Part shown: positions 1 through 9,432 of the stretch, in pieces
Layout: each line of letters opens with the position of its first letter
Numbering within the stretch: position 1 is the stretch's first letter
Source of the DNA: Bog-473 sp963744935
GTDB taxonomy: Bacteria; Actinomycetota; Acidimicrobiia; Acidimicrobiales; RAAP-2
Length of the DNA: 64,000 bases
Reading direction: 5' to 3'
Assembly (NCBI GenBank): GCA_963744935.1
Contig: CAVUVM010000009.1
Location: 62,001 to 126,000, forward strand
The notes under the pieces: model-generated
What the model saw: the letters and a program-made list of their open reading frames with translations, nothing else
Database searches by the model: none
What the model was told of the DNA's origin: nothing
Translations under genes and position numbers: made by a program

Positions 1-299
1 ACACCCTCGAGGTACAGCGCCCGGTTCTGCGCCGACCAGGCCGGGCGGGCCACCCAGGTGGCGCCGGCGTCGGGCTGGGGCGTGATGCGACGGCCACTGC
101 TGAGTGTGCGCGTGACGATCTGGTACCCGAGGGCACGCGCCGCCTCTTCGGCTTGGCCCTCGGTGTCGCCCTCGGTCGTCCACGACTCCTCGAGCACGAT
201 GACGTCGGCACTGAGGGCTCCGATGGCGGCGACATAGTCGAAGGGCCGGCCCCACCCGTCCATCCCGCAGTGCATGTTGAAGTTGGCGATGCTGAGCAC
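1..299 (-). CDS. Endonuclease/exonuclease/phosphatase-family protein, 3' part missing
   Basis: Reading leftward from a GTG at 299, the frame stays open to the window edge, giving about 99 residues of the N-terminus. It begins VLSIANFNMHCGMDGWG and continues with SADVIVLEESW, the pattern of the first two strands of the DNase I/sphingomyelinase-like fold, where the Asn and Glu bind the catalytic metal. Such proteins hydrolyse phosphodiesters; the substrate cannot be told from this part. It is divergent from the aminotransferase at 351, with about 50 bases between the two starts. The C-terminal catalytic His motif would lie outside the window, so the family call rests on the N-terminus only. Confidence 0.75.
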   Translation of the reverse strand, partial: MLSIANFNMHCGMDGWGRPFDYVAAIGALSADVIVLEESWTTEGDTEGQAEEAARALGYQIVTRTLSSGRRITPQPDAGATWVARPAWSAQNRALYLEG

Positions 300-350
300 G
301 GTGGCAGCCGACGATAGGCGCCGCCGGCGACCACCGGTACGATCGTCGCG

Positions 351-1526
351 GTGGCGACGGGGGACGCGTATCTGACCCCCCGCCTGCGCCCCTTCGCCAC
401 GACGATCTTCGCCACCATGTCCGAGCTGGCGACCGAGACGGGTGCGGTCAACCTGGGGCAGGGTTTCCCCGACACCGACGGTCCCGAGGAGCTGCGCGAA
501 GTCGCCGTCGCCGCCATCCGCGAGGGCCGGAACCAGTACCCGCCGAGCGCCGGCGTCCCCGAGCTGCGCCAGGCGGTGGCCGCCCACCAGCGTGCGTGGT
601 ACGGCCTCGACTTCGACGCCGACACCGAGGTCCTCGTGACCGTCGGCGCCACCGAGGCCATCGCGGCCACCCTGCTCGCCCTGTGCGAGCCCGGCGACGA
701 AGTCGTCATGTTCGAGCCGACCTACGACTCCTACGCGGCCAGCGCGGCCATGGCCGGCGCGGTGCCGCGGCTGGTACGGCTGCACCCGCCGGACTGGACC
801 TTCGGAGCCGAGGAGCTGGCGGCCGCCTTCGGGCCGCGCACCAAGCTGGTGCTGCTCAACTCACCGCACAACCCGACCGGCAAGGTGTTCAACTCCGACG
901 AGCTGGGCCAGGTCGCCGCGCTGTGCCGGGCCCACGACGTCCTGGCGGCCACCGACGAGGTCTACGAGCACCTCGTCTTCGAAGGGGCCCACGTCCCCCT
1001 GGCCACGCTGCCCGGCATGGCGGAGCGCACGGTGACCATCTCCTCGGGCGGGAAGACCTTCTCCTTCACCGGTTGGAAGGTGGGATGGGTCTGTGCCGCC
1101 GCGCCGTTGGTCGCCGCGGTCCGGGCGGCCAAGCAATTCCTGACCTACACCAGTCCGGCTCCCTTCCAACTCGCGGTGGCGCAGGGCCTGGGCTTTGCTC
1201 CCGACGCCCTGGGTACATTCGCCGGCGAGCTGGCCGCCAAGCGGGACCTGTTCTGCGACGGGCTGGACCGCTTGGGGTACGACGTCTACCGCCCGGCCGC
1301 CACCTATTTCGCCACGACCGACATCGCACCCGTGGCACCGGGGATGAGTGCCCACGAATTCTGCCTGGCCTTGCCGCGGCGCTGCGGGGTGGTGGCCATC
1401 CCGAGTTCGGTCTTCTACGACCCGGCTGATCCTGAGGCAGGGCGGACATTGGTACGGTGGGCCTTCGCCAAGCGCGAGCGCGTCCTGCGGGACGCGCTGG
1501 GCCGCTTAGCATCGTGGTCACCATGA
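351..1526 (+). CDS. dapC: PLP-dependent class I/II aminotransferase, DapC-like
   Basis: The 391-residue protein has the class I/II aminotransferase layout: AVNLGQGFPDTDGPEEL near residue 33, NSPHNPTGKVF near 170, TDEVYEHLVF near 200, and SSGGKTFSFTGWKVGW near 230, which holds the PLP-binding lysine. The arrangement and length resemble the actinobacterial N-succinyldiaminopimelate aminotransferase of lysine and peptidoglycan synthesis; methionine or kynurenine aminotransferases of the same subgroup share these motifs, so the substrate is inferred. The start is a GTG. The stop overlaps the next start (ATGA at 1523), which opens a six-gene operon. Confidence 0.85.
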   Translation: MATGDAYLTPRLRPFATTIFATMSELATETGAVNLGQGFPDTDGPEELREVAVAAIREGRNQYPPSAGVPELRQAVAAHQRAWYGLDFDADTEVLVTVGATEAIAATLLALCEPGDEVVMFEPTYDSYAASAAMAGAVPRLVRLHPPDWTFGAEELAAAFGPRTKLVLLNSPHNPTGKVFNSDELGQVAALCRAHDVLAATDEVYEHLVFEGAHVPLATLPGMAERTVTISSGGKTFSFTGWKVGWVCAAAPLVAAVRAAKQFLTYTSPAPFQLAVAQGLGFAPDALGTFAGELAAKRDLFCDGLDRLGYDVYRPAATYFATTDIAPVAPGMSAHEFCLALPRRCGVVAIPSSVFYDPADPEAGRTLVRWAFAKRERVLRDALGRLASWSP

Positions 1527-2341
1527 CGATCCCGATTACCTGGGTCGATGCGTTCAGCGAGATCGCCTGCGGTGGCAACCCGGCCGCCGTGTGCCTGCTC
1601 GAAGAACCACTCGACGAGTCGGTGATGCAGTCGATCGCCTTCGAGCTCGGGATCTCCGAGACCGCCTACCTCACGCGCACGAGCGAGCCCACCACCTTCG
1701 GCCTCCGTTGGTTTTCGCCGGCGACCGAGATCGACCTGTGCGGTCACGCCACCTTGGCCTCGGCCCACGCCCTACGCGAGGGCGGCACCGTCGACGGGAA
1801 GTCCCCGTTGACGTTCCACACGCGCAGCGGTCCGTTGCGCGCCGCGTTCGACGGGAACCGGATCGAGCTCGACTTTCCGGCCGACCCCGTGCTCCCCGGC
1901 CCGATGCCCGACCCGCTGAAGGAGCAGTGGCCCGACGCGGTGGTCATGAGCGGGTCGACCCCCTTCTTCGCGTACGTCGCGCTTTCCTCGGCCGCCGCCG
2001 TCGCGTCCTACGAGCCCGACCTGGCTGCCATCGCGGCGACCGGCGCCAAGGCGTTGCTGCTGACCGCGGCGGCGGATCGAGGATCGGGTGCCGACTACGT
2101 CCTGCGCGTCTTCGGTCCCAACGTCGGGATCGACGAGGATCCGGCGACAGGATCGGCCCAGTGCGTCGCGGGCCCCTACTGGGCGTCAGAGCTGGGCCGC
2201 GAATCTCTGATCGCCCGGCAGCTCTCCGCGCGCGGCGCCGTGCTCTACGTGCACGTCGACGGCGAACGGGTCCGCATCGCGGGCCAGGCGACCACCGTCC
2301 TCAGCGGTCACCTGAGCGGGCACCTGTGCAGCGACCCGTGA
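1523..2341 (+). CDS. PhzF-family isomerase-like protein
   Basis: This 272-residue protein starts at the ATG that overlaps the upstream stop; an earlier in-frame start inside dapC is possible but less likely. It has the PhzF pattern: VDAF near residue 8, GNPAAVCLL near 18, and ELGISETAYL near 41-50 containing the family's catalytic Glu (about residue 46). The second half has EDPATGSAQC, the conserved C-terminal motif. PhzF proteins carry out proton-transfer isomerisations; most members outside phenazine clusters have no known substrate. No phenazine genes are nearby. The stop overlaps the GTG of the Nudix gene. Confidence 0.85.
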   Translation: MTIPITWVDAFSEIACGGNPAAVCLLEEPLDESVMQSIAFELGISETAYLTRTSEPTTFGLRWFSPATEIDLCGHATLASAHALREGGTVDGKSPLTFHTRSGPLRAAFDGNRIELDFPADPVLPGPMPDPLKEQWPDAVVMSGSTPFFAYVALSSAAAVASYEPDLAAIAATGAKALLLTAAADRGSGADYVLRVFGPNVGIDEDPATGSAQCVAGPYWASELGRESLIARQLSARGAVLYVHVDGERVRIAGQATTVLSGHLSGHLCSDP

Positions 2342-2895
2342 TCGGGAGCCCGACCGTGGGCGCCTCCACCGCGGACCTGCGGTCCCTCGTCGAGGGCCAT
2401 GAGCCCGCATCACCGCGTGAGGTGGCCGCCCGCGAGCGCTTCTTGGCTGAGCTCGCCGCCCTCGACTCGCCCTGCGACGAACACGCCTCGCCGAGGCACG
2501 TCACCGCGTCGGGCATCGTCGTCGGCCGGCGGGGGACGGTGCTGCACCGGCACAAGCGCCTGGGGATCTGGATGCAGCCCGGCGGACACATCGATCCCGG
2601 CGAGACGCCCTCGGTGGCGGCCTGGCGCGAAGCCACCGAGGAGCTGGGCCTCGGTGTCGAGCACCCTGACGCAGGGCCGCGCCTCATCCACCTCGACGTG
2701 CACGAGGCGGCGCTCGGCCATACCCACCTCGATCTGCGCTACCTGCTGCTCGGCGAGGACGCCGACCCCCAGCCCCCGCCGGGGGAGAGCCCCGAGGCGC
2801 GCTGGTACGAGTGGGACGAGGCCGCGGCGTTGGCCGACCCCGCACTGGCCGACGCGCTGCCGCTGGCCCGCGCCGCGTACGAGGCGTTGCCGTGA
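2338..2895 (+). CDS. Nudix hydrolase
   Basis: The protein has 185 residues if translation begins at the GTG that overlaps the PhzF stop (GTGA); a second GTG six codons on is the alternative. The Nudix box runs from GGHIDPGETP through REATEELGL at about residues 80-105 and keeps the metal-binding REATEE core. Nudix enzymes cleave nucleoside diphosphates linked to another moiety, acting in sanitation or cofactor turnover. The substrate is not evident. The gene sits between PhzF and the zinc-ribbon gene with 4-base overlaps on both sides, implying translational coupling. Confidence 0.88.
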   Translation: MIGSPTVGASTADLRSLVEGHEPASPREVAARERFLAELAALDSPCDEHASPRHVTASGIVVGRRGTVLHRHKRLGIWMQPGGHIDPGETPSVAAWREATEELGLGVEHPDAGPRLIHLDVHEAALGHTHLDLRYLLLGEDADPQPPPGESPEARWYEWDEAAALADPALADALPLARAAYEALP

Positions 2896-3611
2896 CCGAG
2901 CTCCTCGACCACCTGCTCGCGGTCCAGGACCTCGACACCTCCATCACCCAGCTCCAGCATCGCCGTGACGCGCTGCCCGAGGCGACAGGCCTTGCCGCGG
3001 CGGAGGCGGAGTTGCGGGCGCTGGCGACCGAGGAGGCCGACGCTGCGGCGCGGCGCGGCGTGCTGGCGGCCTCGCAGAAGGACCTCGAAGAGCAGATCGC
3101 CGTCATCACCGAGCGGCGCAACGCGATCGAGCAGCGCATGTACGCCAGCACCAGCTCGTCGGGGCGCGATCTCCAGGCCATGAACGACGAGGTGCGTCAC
3201 CTGACCGAGCGCAGGGCTGATCTCGAAGAGCAGGAGCTCGCGATCATGCTCGAGCAGGATCCGATCGACGCGGAGCTCCAGGCGCTGCGCGCCCGCTTGG
3301 TGCCCGTTGAGCAGCGGGTCGACGAGCGACGCACTCAGGTGGCCGAGGGCCAACGCGAGATCGACGCCGAGTTGGCGACGGCAACCCGTTCGCGCGCGGC
3401 AGCGGCGGCCCTCCTCCCGACTGCGCTCGCCGATCGCTACGAGACGCTACGCGCCCGCCTAAAGGGGACCGGTGCCGCCCGCCTCATCAAGAACCGGTGC
3501 GACGGGTGCCATCTCGAGCTCTCCTCGGTCGAGGTCGAGAAGATCCGCGCGCTGGGGCCCGGTGAGATCGCCACCTGCGAGCAGTGCGGCCGCATCCTGG
3601 TCCCCGCCTGA
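2892..3611 (+). CDS. Coiled-coil protein with C-terminal C4 zinc ribbon (CT398/DUF164 type)
   Basis: The 239-residue protein is mostly charged heptad-like helix (roughly residues 5-180) followed by a C-terminal zinc ribbon with the pairs CDGC (about 205) and CEQC (about 228). This is the CT398-like coiled-coil hairpin plus zinc-ribbon architecture. In many actinomycetes the homologue lies next to an RNase HI/phosphatase gene, and here it lies next to a histidine phosphatase, which supports the assignment. The molecular function of the family is not established; a nucleic-acid or protein scaffold role is plausible. The GTG start overlaps the Nudix stop. Confidence 0.85.
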   Translation: MTELLDHLLAVQDLDTSITQLQHRRDALPEATGLAAAEAELRALATEEADAAARRGVLAASQKDLEEQIAVITERRNAIEQRMYASTSSSGRDLQAMNDEVRHLTERRADLEEQELAIMLEQDPIDAELQALRARLVPVEQRVDERRTQVAEGQREIDAELATATRSRAAAAALLPTALADRYETLRARLKGTGAARLIKNRCDGCHLELSSVEVEKIRALGPGEIATCEQCGRILVPA

Positions 3612-3624
3612 ACAGCGTCGGCGC

Positions 3625-4251
3625 ATGCTGATCCTGGTCCGCCACGGTGAATCCGTGGCCAACGCGCAGGGGCTCCTGCTCGGCCGCTCCGACGTCGAGC
3701 TGACCGACGACGGACGCGCCCAGGCGAGGAGGGCTCGCTTGCTCGTGACCGGGCCCGTCGCGGAGGTTCGTACCAGTCCGCTCCGCCGTGCCCGCGACAC
3801 GGCGGCCCTGCTCGACCTCGGCCCGGCGCCCGTCGTCGACGACCGGTGGGTCGAGGTCGATTACGGGGAGTACGAGGCCCTCCCACTCGGTGACGTCCCC
3901 GCCGAAGTGTGGCAGCGCTGGCGCGATGACCGTGACTTCAGGCCGGCGGGCGGCGAGACGCTGGCCGAGGTGGACGAGCGCGTCACCGCGGCCTGCGCGG
4001 CGCTCTTCGCCGAGGACGGTGCGGGCGCGCGCCGCACCGACGGCGACGTGGTCGTGGTGAGCCACGTGACTCCGATCAAGGCGGCCGTGGCCTGGGCCCT
4101 CGGGACCTGGGATCTCTACTGGCGCCTCTACCTCCGCACCTCGTCGGTCACCCGCATCGGGTGGAACCGCGACGCACCCATCCTGTACAGCTTCAACGAG
4201 GTGGCGGTGGCGCCCCTCACCGGCGGGGCGTCACAATCACCCGGTGCCTGA
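3625..4251 (+). CDS. Histidine phosphatase family protein (phosphoglycerate-mutase-like)
   Basis: The 208-residue protein begins MLILVRHGESVANAQG, with the RHGE motif whose His is phosphorylated. TSPLRRARDTA follows near residue 55, and VVSHVTPIKAA near 155 supplies the second catalytic His. The ATG at 3625 puts RHGE at the expected distance from the N-terminus. In mycobacteria the equivalent domain is fused to RNase HI behind the zinc-ribbon gene; here it stands alone. Candidate roles are cobalamin-pathway or sugar phosphate phosphatase; the sequence does not choose between them. Confidence 0.87.
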   Translation: MLILVRHGESVANAQGLLLGRSDVELTDDGRAQARRARLLVTGPVAEVRTSPLRRARDTAALLDLGPAPVVDDRWVEVDYGEYEALPLGDVPAEVWQRWRDDRDFRPAGGETLAEVDERVTAACAALFAEDGAGARRTDGDVVVVSHVTPIKAAVAWALGTWDLYWRLYLRTSSVTRIGWNRDAPILYSFNEVAVAPLTGGASQSPGA

Positions 4252-4918
4252 ACCGCCGACCACCCTTGCCGCACTCCGGCCGCCGCCGGGCTCGGACGAG
4301 GACCCCGTCCACCGCCGCACCGTCGCGATGGAGGTCTTCCAGCGCGGCGACTACTTCGCTGTCATCGGGACGCTGCTCGACCAGCGCCCCTGGGCCGGTG
4401 GCGCGCTGGGGCCACGCGACCTGCACCGCATGGAGCTTGGCATCGTGGTCCGTCGCGCCGACATGACCATCGTCGACGCCGCGGCCGACATGCAGAGCTA
4501 CCCGCACGCCGAGTGCACCGACATCGAGCCCAGCTTTCACGACCTGGTCGGCCTGTCGGTCGCCCGGGGGTTCTCCAACGCGGTGCAGGAACGTTTCGGG
4601 CGACAGCGTGGGTGCAGCCATCTCGAATTCCTGGCCCGGGCGATCGGGCCCGTCGTCATCCAGGGCCTCACCTCGTCGGGTGCCTGGGAGGTCGAGAAGG
4701 GCAGCGGGCAGCACCCCATGCGCGAGGGGGGGTTCGGTTTCCTGGCCAACACCTGCCACGTCTGGACCGAGGACGGCGCAGGCGCCCAGAAGATCGCGGC
4801 CGGATGGCGCCCGGGCCTGCTCGGTTATCCCGCGCCGCGCGCCGTCGAGGTCCGCCGGCGCATGGCCGGCGATGCGACCGAAGAGGGCACGGGTCCCGAG
4901 TCCTCTCCCACCCGTTAG
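4244..4918 (+). CDS. DUF2889 domain protein
   Basis: This 224-residue protein starts at a GTG overlapping the phosphatase stop by 8 bases. It has the DUF2889 pattern: hydrophobic ELGIVVRRADMTIVDAAADM, then AECTDIEP, GFSNAVQERFG and a Gly-Cys-x-His-Leu element near residue 125. The function is unknown; the Asp/Cys/His pattern could bind a metal, but that is a guess. It is the last gene of the overlapped operon that begins at 351, and its stop overlaps the convergent TetR stop by four bases. Confidence 0.8.
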   Translation: MPEPPTTLAALRPPPGSDEDPVHRRTVAMEVFQRGDYFAVIGTLLDQRPWAGGALGPRDLHRMELGIVVRRADMTIVDAAADMQSYPHAECTDIEPSFHDLVGLSVARGFSNAVQERFGRQRGCSHLEFLARAIGPVVIQGLTSSGAWEVEKGSGQHPMREGGFGFLANTCHVWTEDGAGAQKIAAGWRPGLLGYPAPRAVEVRRRMAGDATEEGTGPESSPTR

Positions 4919-5697
4919 GGAGCACCCCGCACGCCCGGGCCGCCGGGCTGGTCCGTCGCCGTCTCGGCGTCGGTGCTCGCGGGGCGGGTCCAGAGCGCAG
5001 CCAGCATGCGCGTCACGACCCGACGCGCCGTCCGCACGCCGACACCCGACGCGCTGCGGAGACGCTCCCACAGCTCCCACGAGGTGGAGGCGTCGAGCGC
5101 GCCAAGGTATTCGCTCCGGACGGCCGGCGCCAGCTCGGTGAGTTCGGGCGCGAATGTCGCGCGCAGGCTCTCGCGCAGCAGGTTGTCGGCGGCCGCGACT
5201 GCCTGCGCGACGGCCGGCGAGGAGGAGGCGCGGCGAGCGAGGGCGCGCCGGACCGGTGAGATCTCCTCGAACAGTGCCGCCCGGTGGGCCACCGTGCGCT
5301 CGATCCGCGATGCCAGTGAGAGGCGAGGGGACAGTCGTGGCATGCCGGTCCACTGCCGTCGGAGCTGCATCGCTGCCACGAAGTGGTACAGGTCGTCCAT
5401 GTCGGCGAAGTGGTGGAACACCAGCCGCAACGACACGCCCGCTCGCGCCGCCACCGCCTTGGCCGTGGGTTCCGGATCGCCGGCGCGCAGGAGGGCGACG
5501 AGTGCGTCGGCCACGTTGCGCCGGGTTCGCCGGCCACGGGCCAGGCGCCCGTCGGTGCCCAGCTCGCCGGCGAGCGCGGCGACGTCGCGGTCCACCCGCT
5601 CGAGTTCATGTCTGAGGGGATCCGGCAGCGCGAGGTCGAGGCCGCCGACGCCTCGGTCGCCTGCTCCGCCGGCCGCCTCCGAGGAGCCTGAAGTCAC
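4915..5697 (-). CDS. TetR/AcrR-family transcriptional regulator
   Basis: The 260-residue protein starts at a GTG preceded by AGGAAGG nine bases upstream. The N-terminal helix-turn-helix lies near residues 45-90 (RRNVADALVALLRAGDPEP, AVAARAGVSLRLVFHHFADMD). The rest is a helical ligand-binding domain with a conserved-looking TSWELWERLRSASG segment near residue 215. The ligand is unknown. The gene is convergent with the DUF2889 gene and upstream of nothing obvious on its own strand, so its target cannot be inferred from position. The N-terminus is long for the family (about 40 residues before the HTH). Confidence 0.82.
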   Translation of the reverse strand: MTSGSSEAAGGAGDRGVGGLDLALPDPLRHELERVDRDVAALAGELGTDGRLARGRRTRRNVADALVALLRAGDPEPTAKAVAARAGVSLRLVFHHFADMDDLYHFVAAMQLRRQWTGMPRLSPRLSLASRIERTVAHRAALFEEISPVRRALARRASSSPAVAQAVAAADNLLRESLRATFAPELTELAPAVRSEYLGALDASTSWELWERLRSASGVGVRTARRVVTRMLAALWTRPASTDAETATDQPGGPGVRGAP

Positions 5698-5994
5698 CAG
5701 ATCACACCTTCCTGTCACTCTGGGAATCCAACGCCCGGTGGGATCTTGCGCACTGCCTGCACAAAGAAGCAGTACCCGGGATCCACGACGGCACCGCGGC
5801 GTCGCCGGAGCGCAGTCCAAACGGACGAGCCTTCCGTGCATCGGCCGAGGTCGCGGGCTTTTCGGGTCGTCCCGCCGGCCGGCACCGGGGCAGACATCCA
5901 TCTCCCGGGGGAACGAGCCGGGCGCGGTCATTGCTCCTGTGTTGTTCCCCCCGCCGCCCCGCCACCGTCGCGGCGAGGGACGGGTACGAGGGCC
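5698..5994. other. Intergenic region without recognised gene
   Basis: Between the TetR start and the cydC stop, no frame on either strand has protein-like composition. The TetR promoter should lie in the left 100 bases. No hairpin with a T tract was seen at the cydC end. Confidence 0.5.
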
Positions 5995-7678
5995 CTAGGA
6001 GTCGGCCGACGCAGGCACGACGCGGCCCGCTTCGAGGGCGATCCTGACGTCACAACGCGCCGCCTCGGCGGGGCGGTGGGTGATCACGACCACGCTCCGC
6101 CCATCGCTAGCCGCTGCCGCCAGGACCCCGTCGACGACTTCGCCGGCGAGCGGTGCGTCGAGCCCGCTGGTGGGTTCGTCCAGGACGATGACGCAGCCGG
6201 TCGCGAGCAGCGCACGTGCGACGGCCAGACGCCGACGTTCACCGCCCGAGAGGGCGACCCCTCCTTCGCCGACCGCTGTCTCGAGACCGTCGGGCAGCCC
6301 GTCGACCCACGCGTCGAGCCGGGCGGTTCGCAGTGCGGCCATGAGCTCGTCGTCCGTCGCGTCGGGACGGGCAAGGGTCAGGTTGGAGCGGATGGTGCCC
6401 GCGAACATCTGGGCGCGCTGGTCCGCCACGGCGAAGACGCTCCTCGTCGTGTGCTGGTTCAGACACTCGACGTCGGTCCCCGCGAGCGCGAGCGTGCCCG
6501 CCTCGAGTGGCCAGAAGCGCAACAGCGCATTGACGAGGCTCGACTTGCCCGCGCCGCTCGACCCGGTGAGGGCGAGCCGCCCGCCTGGGGGGAGGTCGAA
6601 GGTGACGCCATCGAGCGCGGCGGGGAAGGCCCGGCCCGTAGCGCATCGCCGCATCGACGGCTCGGACATCGGGCACCCCGGGTGCCAGCGTCGAAGGTGC
6701 GGACGGGTCGTGGACGGGGACGGGGACGTCATCGAGCGCGAAGAGCCGCTCAGCCGACGCGTGGACGGCCAGAGACCGGGCGACCGCGAGGGGCACGCCC
6801 GGCACCGTCTCGAATGTCGCCAGCGCGGCGAGCGGGAGCACCGCCACCATGACCTGTCCCAGGTGGTGCGCGTGGACCGCGTCGACACCGAGCGCAAGGA
6901 CCGTGGTGACCGCCACGGCGAGGCAGAGCTGAATCACGAGGGCCGACGCCGCGGCCAGGCGGGCGTGGCGACGCTCCAGCGCGTCGGCCTGCGCCGCCAA
7001 TGCCTCGATGTGGCGTCGCGCGGCGACGTCGGCGCCGAAGGCCAGCAGTTCGGGCGCGCCGGCCAGCGCGTCGACGATGCGGGCGGAGAGATGGCCTGCA
7101 AGGTCCGCGATCTCACCATCGCCGCCGCGCCGCCAGGTGAGCAGTGCCGGGACGACGAGTGCCACCACGAGGGGGACCCCGAGTGCGACCGCGGCCCACG
7201 GCAGGATCAAGCCGACCGCTACCGTGCCGAGCACGCACGCGCCGACTGCGATCGCCACGGGCAACACCGTGCGCAGGTAGAGGTCTTGGAGGGCGTCGAC
7301 GTCGTCGATGGCCCGGCTCAAGAGGTCGCCGCTCCGCCACCCGGCCAGCGCGGCCGGGACACGAGGGGTCAGGCAGTCGTAGAGCCAGACGCGCCAGCGG
7401 GTGAGGGTCCGCAGCGCCGCATCGTGCCCGACAAGACGCTCGGCGTAGCGAAGCGGCCCGCGCAAGAAGGCGAGCACCTCGACGAGGGCCAAGATGCCCA
7501 CGAGCGCGCTCAGGCCCGGCCGCAGGGCTGCCCGGCCGACGACGTACCCCGAACCGGCGAGGAGGCCGATGGTCGCCGCCGCCGACGCCAGCCCGAGTAG
7601 GCCCGCGAGCACGAGGCGCGCCCACGGCGTGCCCGGCTCCTGCAGGACGCGGCGCAGCGCGCCTCGTGGTCGTGTCAT
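5995..7678 (-). pseudogene. cydC: ABC transporter CydC, frameshifted
   Basis: CydC with CydD exports thiols and heme-related reductant needed for cytochrome bd assembly. From the ATG at 7678 the first about 345 residues read as the CydC membrane domain with about five to six hydrophobic segments. The frame is lost near 6640, just after DVRAVDAAMRYGPG. The nucleotide-binding domain continues in another frame as PAALDGVTFDLPPGGRLAL, GSSGAGKSS (Walker A), LSGGERRRLAVARALL (signature) and VIVLDEPTSGLD (Walker B). The span of 1684 nt is not a multiple of three, consistent with a single indel in GGGCCGGGCCTTCCCC. A real mutation and an assembly error both fit. It overlaps cydD by ATGA. Confidence 0.85.
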
Positions 7679-9432
7679 GGTGTGGCGACCGCGGGATGCG
7701 TCGAGCCTGCCGTCAGCGTGAGGACGACGTCGAAGTGGGGGAGCAGGACCGGCTCGTGCGCCGCCACCACGACCGTCCTTCCGTCGAGCCAGGGCTCAAT
7801 GGCCGGCGCCAGGCGCGTCACGGTCGGAGCGTCGAGGGCGGCCGTCGGCTCGTCGAGCAGCAGCACGGGTGCGGGACAGAGCAGCGCGCGGGCGAGTGCC
7901 ACGCGCTGGCGCTCGCCGCCGCTCAGCGTGAGACCGTCATGACCGAGCACGGTGTCGAGGCCCGCGGGCAGGTTGGCCATGAGCTCGGTCAGTCCGACGG
8001 CGGCGAGCACACGCGCGAGGTCCGCGGCGCTGGCATCGGGAGCACCGAGGCGGAGGTTCTCGGCCAGGGTGGCGTGGAAGATGTGCGGCCGCTGCGGGAG
8101 CCAGGAGAAGTGCCGGCGCCACTGGCCGACAGCGGACGCGCCCAGCGGCTCCCCGTCTACCGCGATCGTTCCCTCGGTGGGGGTCACGAAACCCAAGAGC
8201 GCACCGAGCGCGGTCGACTTGCCGGCGCCCGAGGGCCCGGTCAGGGCGACTCTGCTGCCGGGAGGCGCGTGCAGCGAGAAGGAGGCGAGTGCGGCGCCGC
8301 CGCGGCGCGCGTAGTCCACCCGCACGCCGTCGACGCTCACGCCGGCACCACCGCTCGTCGGGCGTGCGAGCGCTGGTGTGGTTCCCGACGACCCACCCCC
8401 TGTGTCCGCGGACGCGCCGGTCTCGCCGGTCTCGCCGCGAGTCGGTGTCTCGGTGCCGAGCACCTCGAGGATCCGGGTCGCCGCGGCCTGTCCCTCCGTG
8501 CTGGCGTGGAACTCCGCGCCGGCCCGGCGGAGGGGGATGAAGATCTCGGGTGCGACGAGCAGTACCGCCATCGCGGTCTGGAGCCCGAGCTCGCCCCACA
8601 GGAGGCGCAACCCGAGCGCCATCGCGACGAAGCCGACGCCGAAGCCGGCGATCAGGTCCATGGCGAGTGCGGACAGGAACGCGACGCGCAGCGTGCGCAT
8701 GGTGGCGGTGCGCACGCCTTCGGTGGCCGCGGCCACCTCGCGGCGACCCTGGCCCTCCCGGCCGAAGGCGCGCAGGGTGGGCAGGCCCTCGACCAGCTGG
8801 AGGAAGCGGCCGGCGAGCGAGCCGAGGCGGCGCCACTGGCGTGCCGAACGGCGTGTCGCCTCGCGACCGAAGAACACCATCGACAGCGGCACAGCGAGCA
8901 CCAGCGCGATGACGACCAGAAAGGACAGCCAGTCCTGCGTCGCGACCCAGGCCAGTAGGAGGACGGGAATGACCGCGGCCGCGGCGGCCTGGGGCAGGTA
9001 GCGCGCGTAGTAGGTGTGCAGCGAGCGCAGCCCCCGCGTCGCGGTCAGCGACAACTCACCCGCCCGCTCGCCGGCCAGCCAGCCCGGACCGAGGGCCAGC
9101 GCGTGGCGGAGCAGGTCTCCGCGCAGCCGGGTCACGATCCGGTCAGCCGTCTCCTGGGCGTAGAGGTCCCCGGCGCCGTGCGCCGCCGCCCGCACCAAGA
9201 AGGCGATCCCGACGAGCACGATGGCCGGCGCCACGGAGTCGAGTGGCGCATGCTGCAAGAGCGAGCGGTCGACCACGTGGGCCAGGGCGACGGCCTGCAC
9301 GATGATGGCCACCGCGCTGACCACGCCGATGGCCAGGGCGACGCCTGCGCTCCGCCGCAGGCCTGGCACGCGCGCCGCCAGCTCGGGATCGACCAGGCGC
9401 GGCCGGACCGTGCCGGGGGGAGTGGCGCTCAC
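7675..9432 (-). CDS. cydD: ABC transporter CydD (thiol exporter subunit)
   Basis: This 585-residue half-transporter has an N-terminal six-helix membrane domain (about residues 25-320) and a C-terminal ATPase. The ATPase has GPSGAGKST (Walker A, near 400), LSGGERQRVALARALL (signature, near 505) and VLLLDEPTAALD (Walker B, near 525). The order thiolase-cydD-cydC, with 4-base overlaps, puts both half-transporters in one transcript. No cydAB oxidase genes are in the window. The stretch TPTRGETGETGASADTGGG between the domains is a low-complexity linker. Because cydC is broken here, this subunit may lack its partner in the sequenced strain. Confidence 0.88.
   Translation of the reverse strand: MSATPPGTVRPRLVDPELAARVPGLRRSAGVALAIGVVSAVAIIVQAVALAHVVDRSLLQHAPLDSVAPAIVLVGIAFLVRAAAHGAGDLYAQETADRIVTRLRGDLLRHALALGPGWLAGERAGELSLTATRGLRSLHTYYARYLPQAAAAAVIPVLLLAWVATQDWLSFLVVIALVLAVPLSMVFFGREATRRSARQWRRLGSLAGRFLQLVEGLPTLRAFGREGQGRREVAAATEGVRTATMRTLRVAFLSALAMDLIAGFGVGFVAMALGLRLLWGELGLQTAMAVLLVAPEIFIPLRRAGAEFHASTEGQAAATRILEVLGTETPTRGETGETGASADTGGGSSGTTPALARPTSGGAGVSVDGVRVDYARRGGAALASFSLHAPPGSRVALTGPSGAGKSTALGALLGFVTPTEGTIAVDGEPLGASAVGQWRRHFSWLPQRPHIFHATLAENLRLGAPDASAADLARVLAAVGLTELMANLPAGLDTVLGHDGLTLSGGERQRVALARALLCPAPVLLLDEPTAALDAPTVTRLAPAIEPWLDGRTVVVAAHEPVLLPHFDVVLTLTAGSTHPAVATP

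Noticed and set aside
1523..2341. Phenazine biosynthesis based on the PhzF-like gene
   Set aside because: No other phz genes are present; most PhzF-family proteins belong to other, mostly unknown, pathways.
4217..5353. A 378-codon minus-strand frame across the DUF2889 and TetR genes
   Set aside because: It is a GC-driven shadow with Arg/Gly/Ala-rich composition and no motif, opposite a well-supported gene.
6600..6680. Programmed frameshifting in cydC
   Set aside because: No slippery heptamer with a downstream structure was evident, and CydC is not known to use frameshifting; mutation or sequencing error is simpler.
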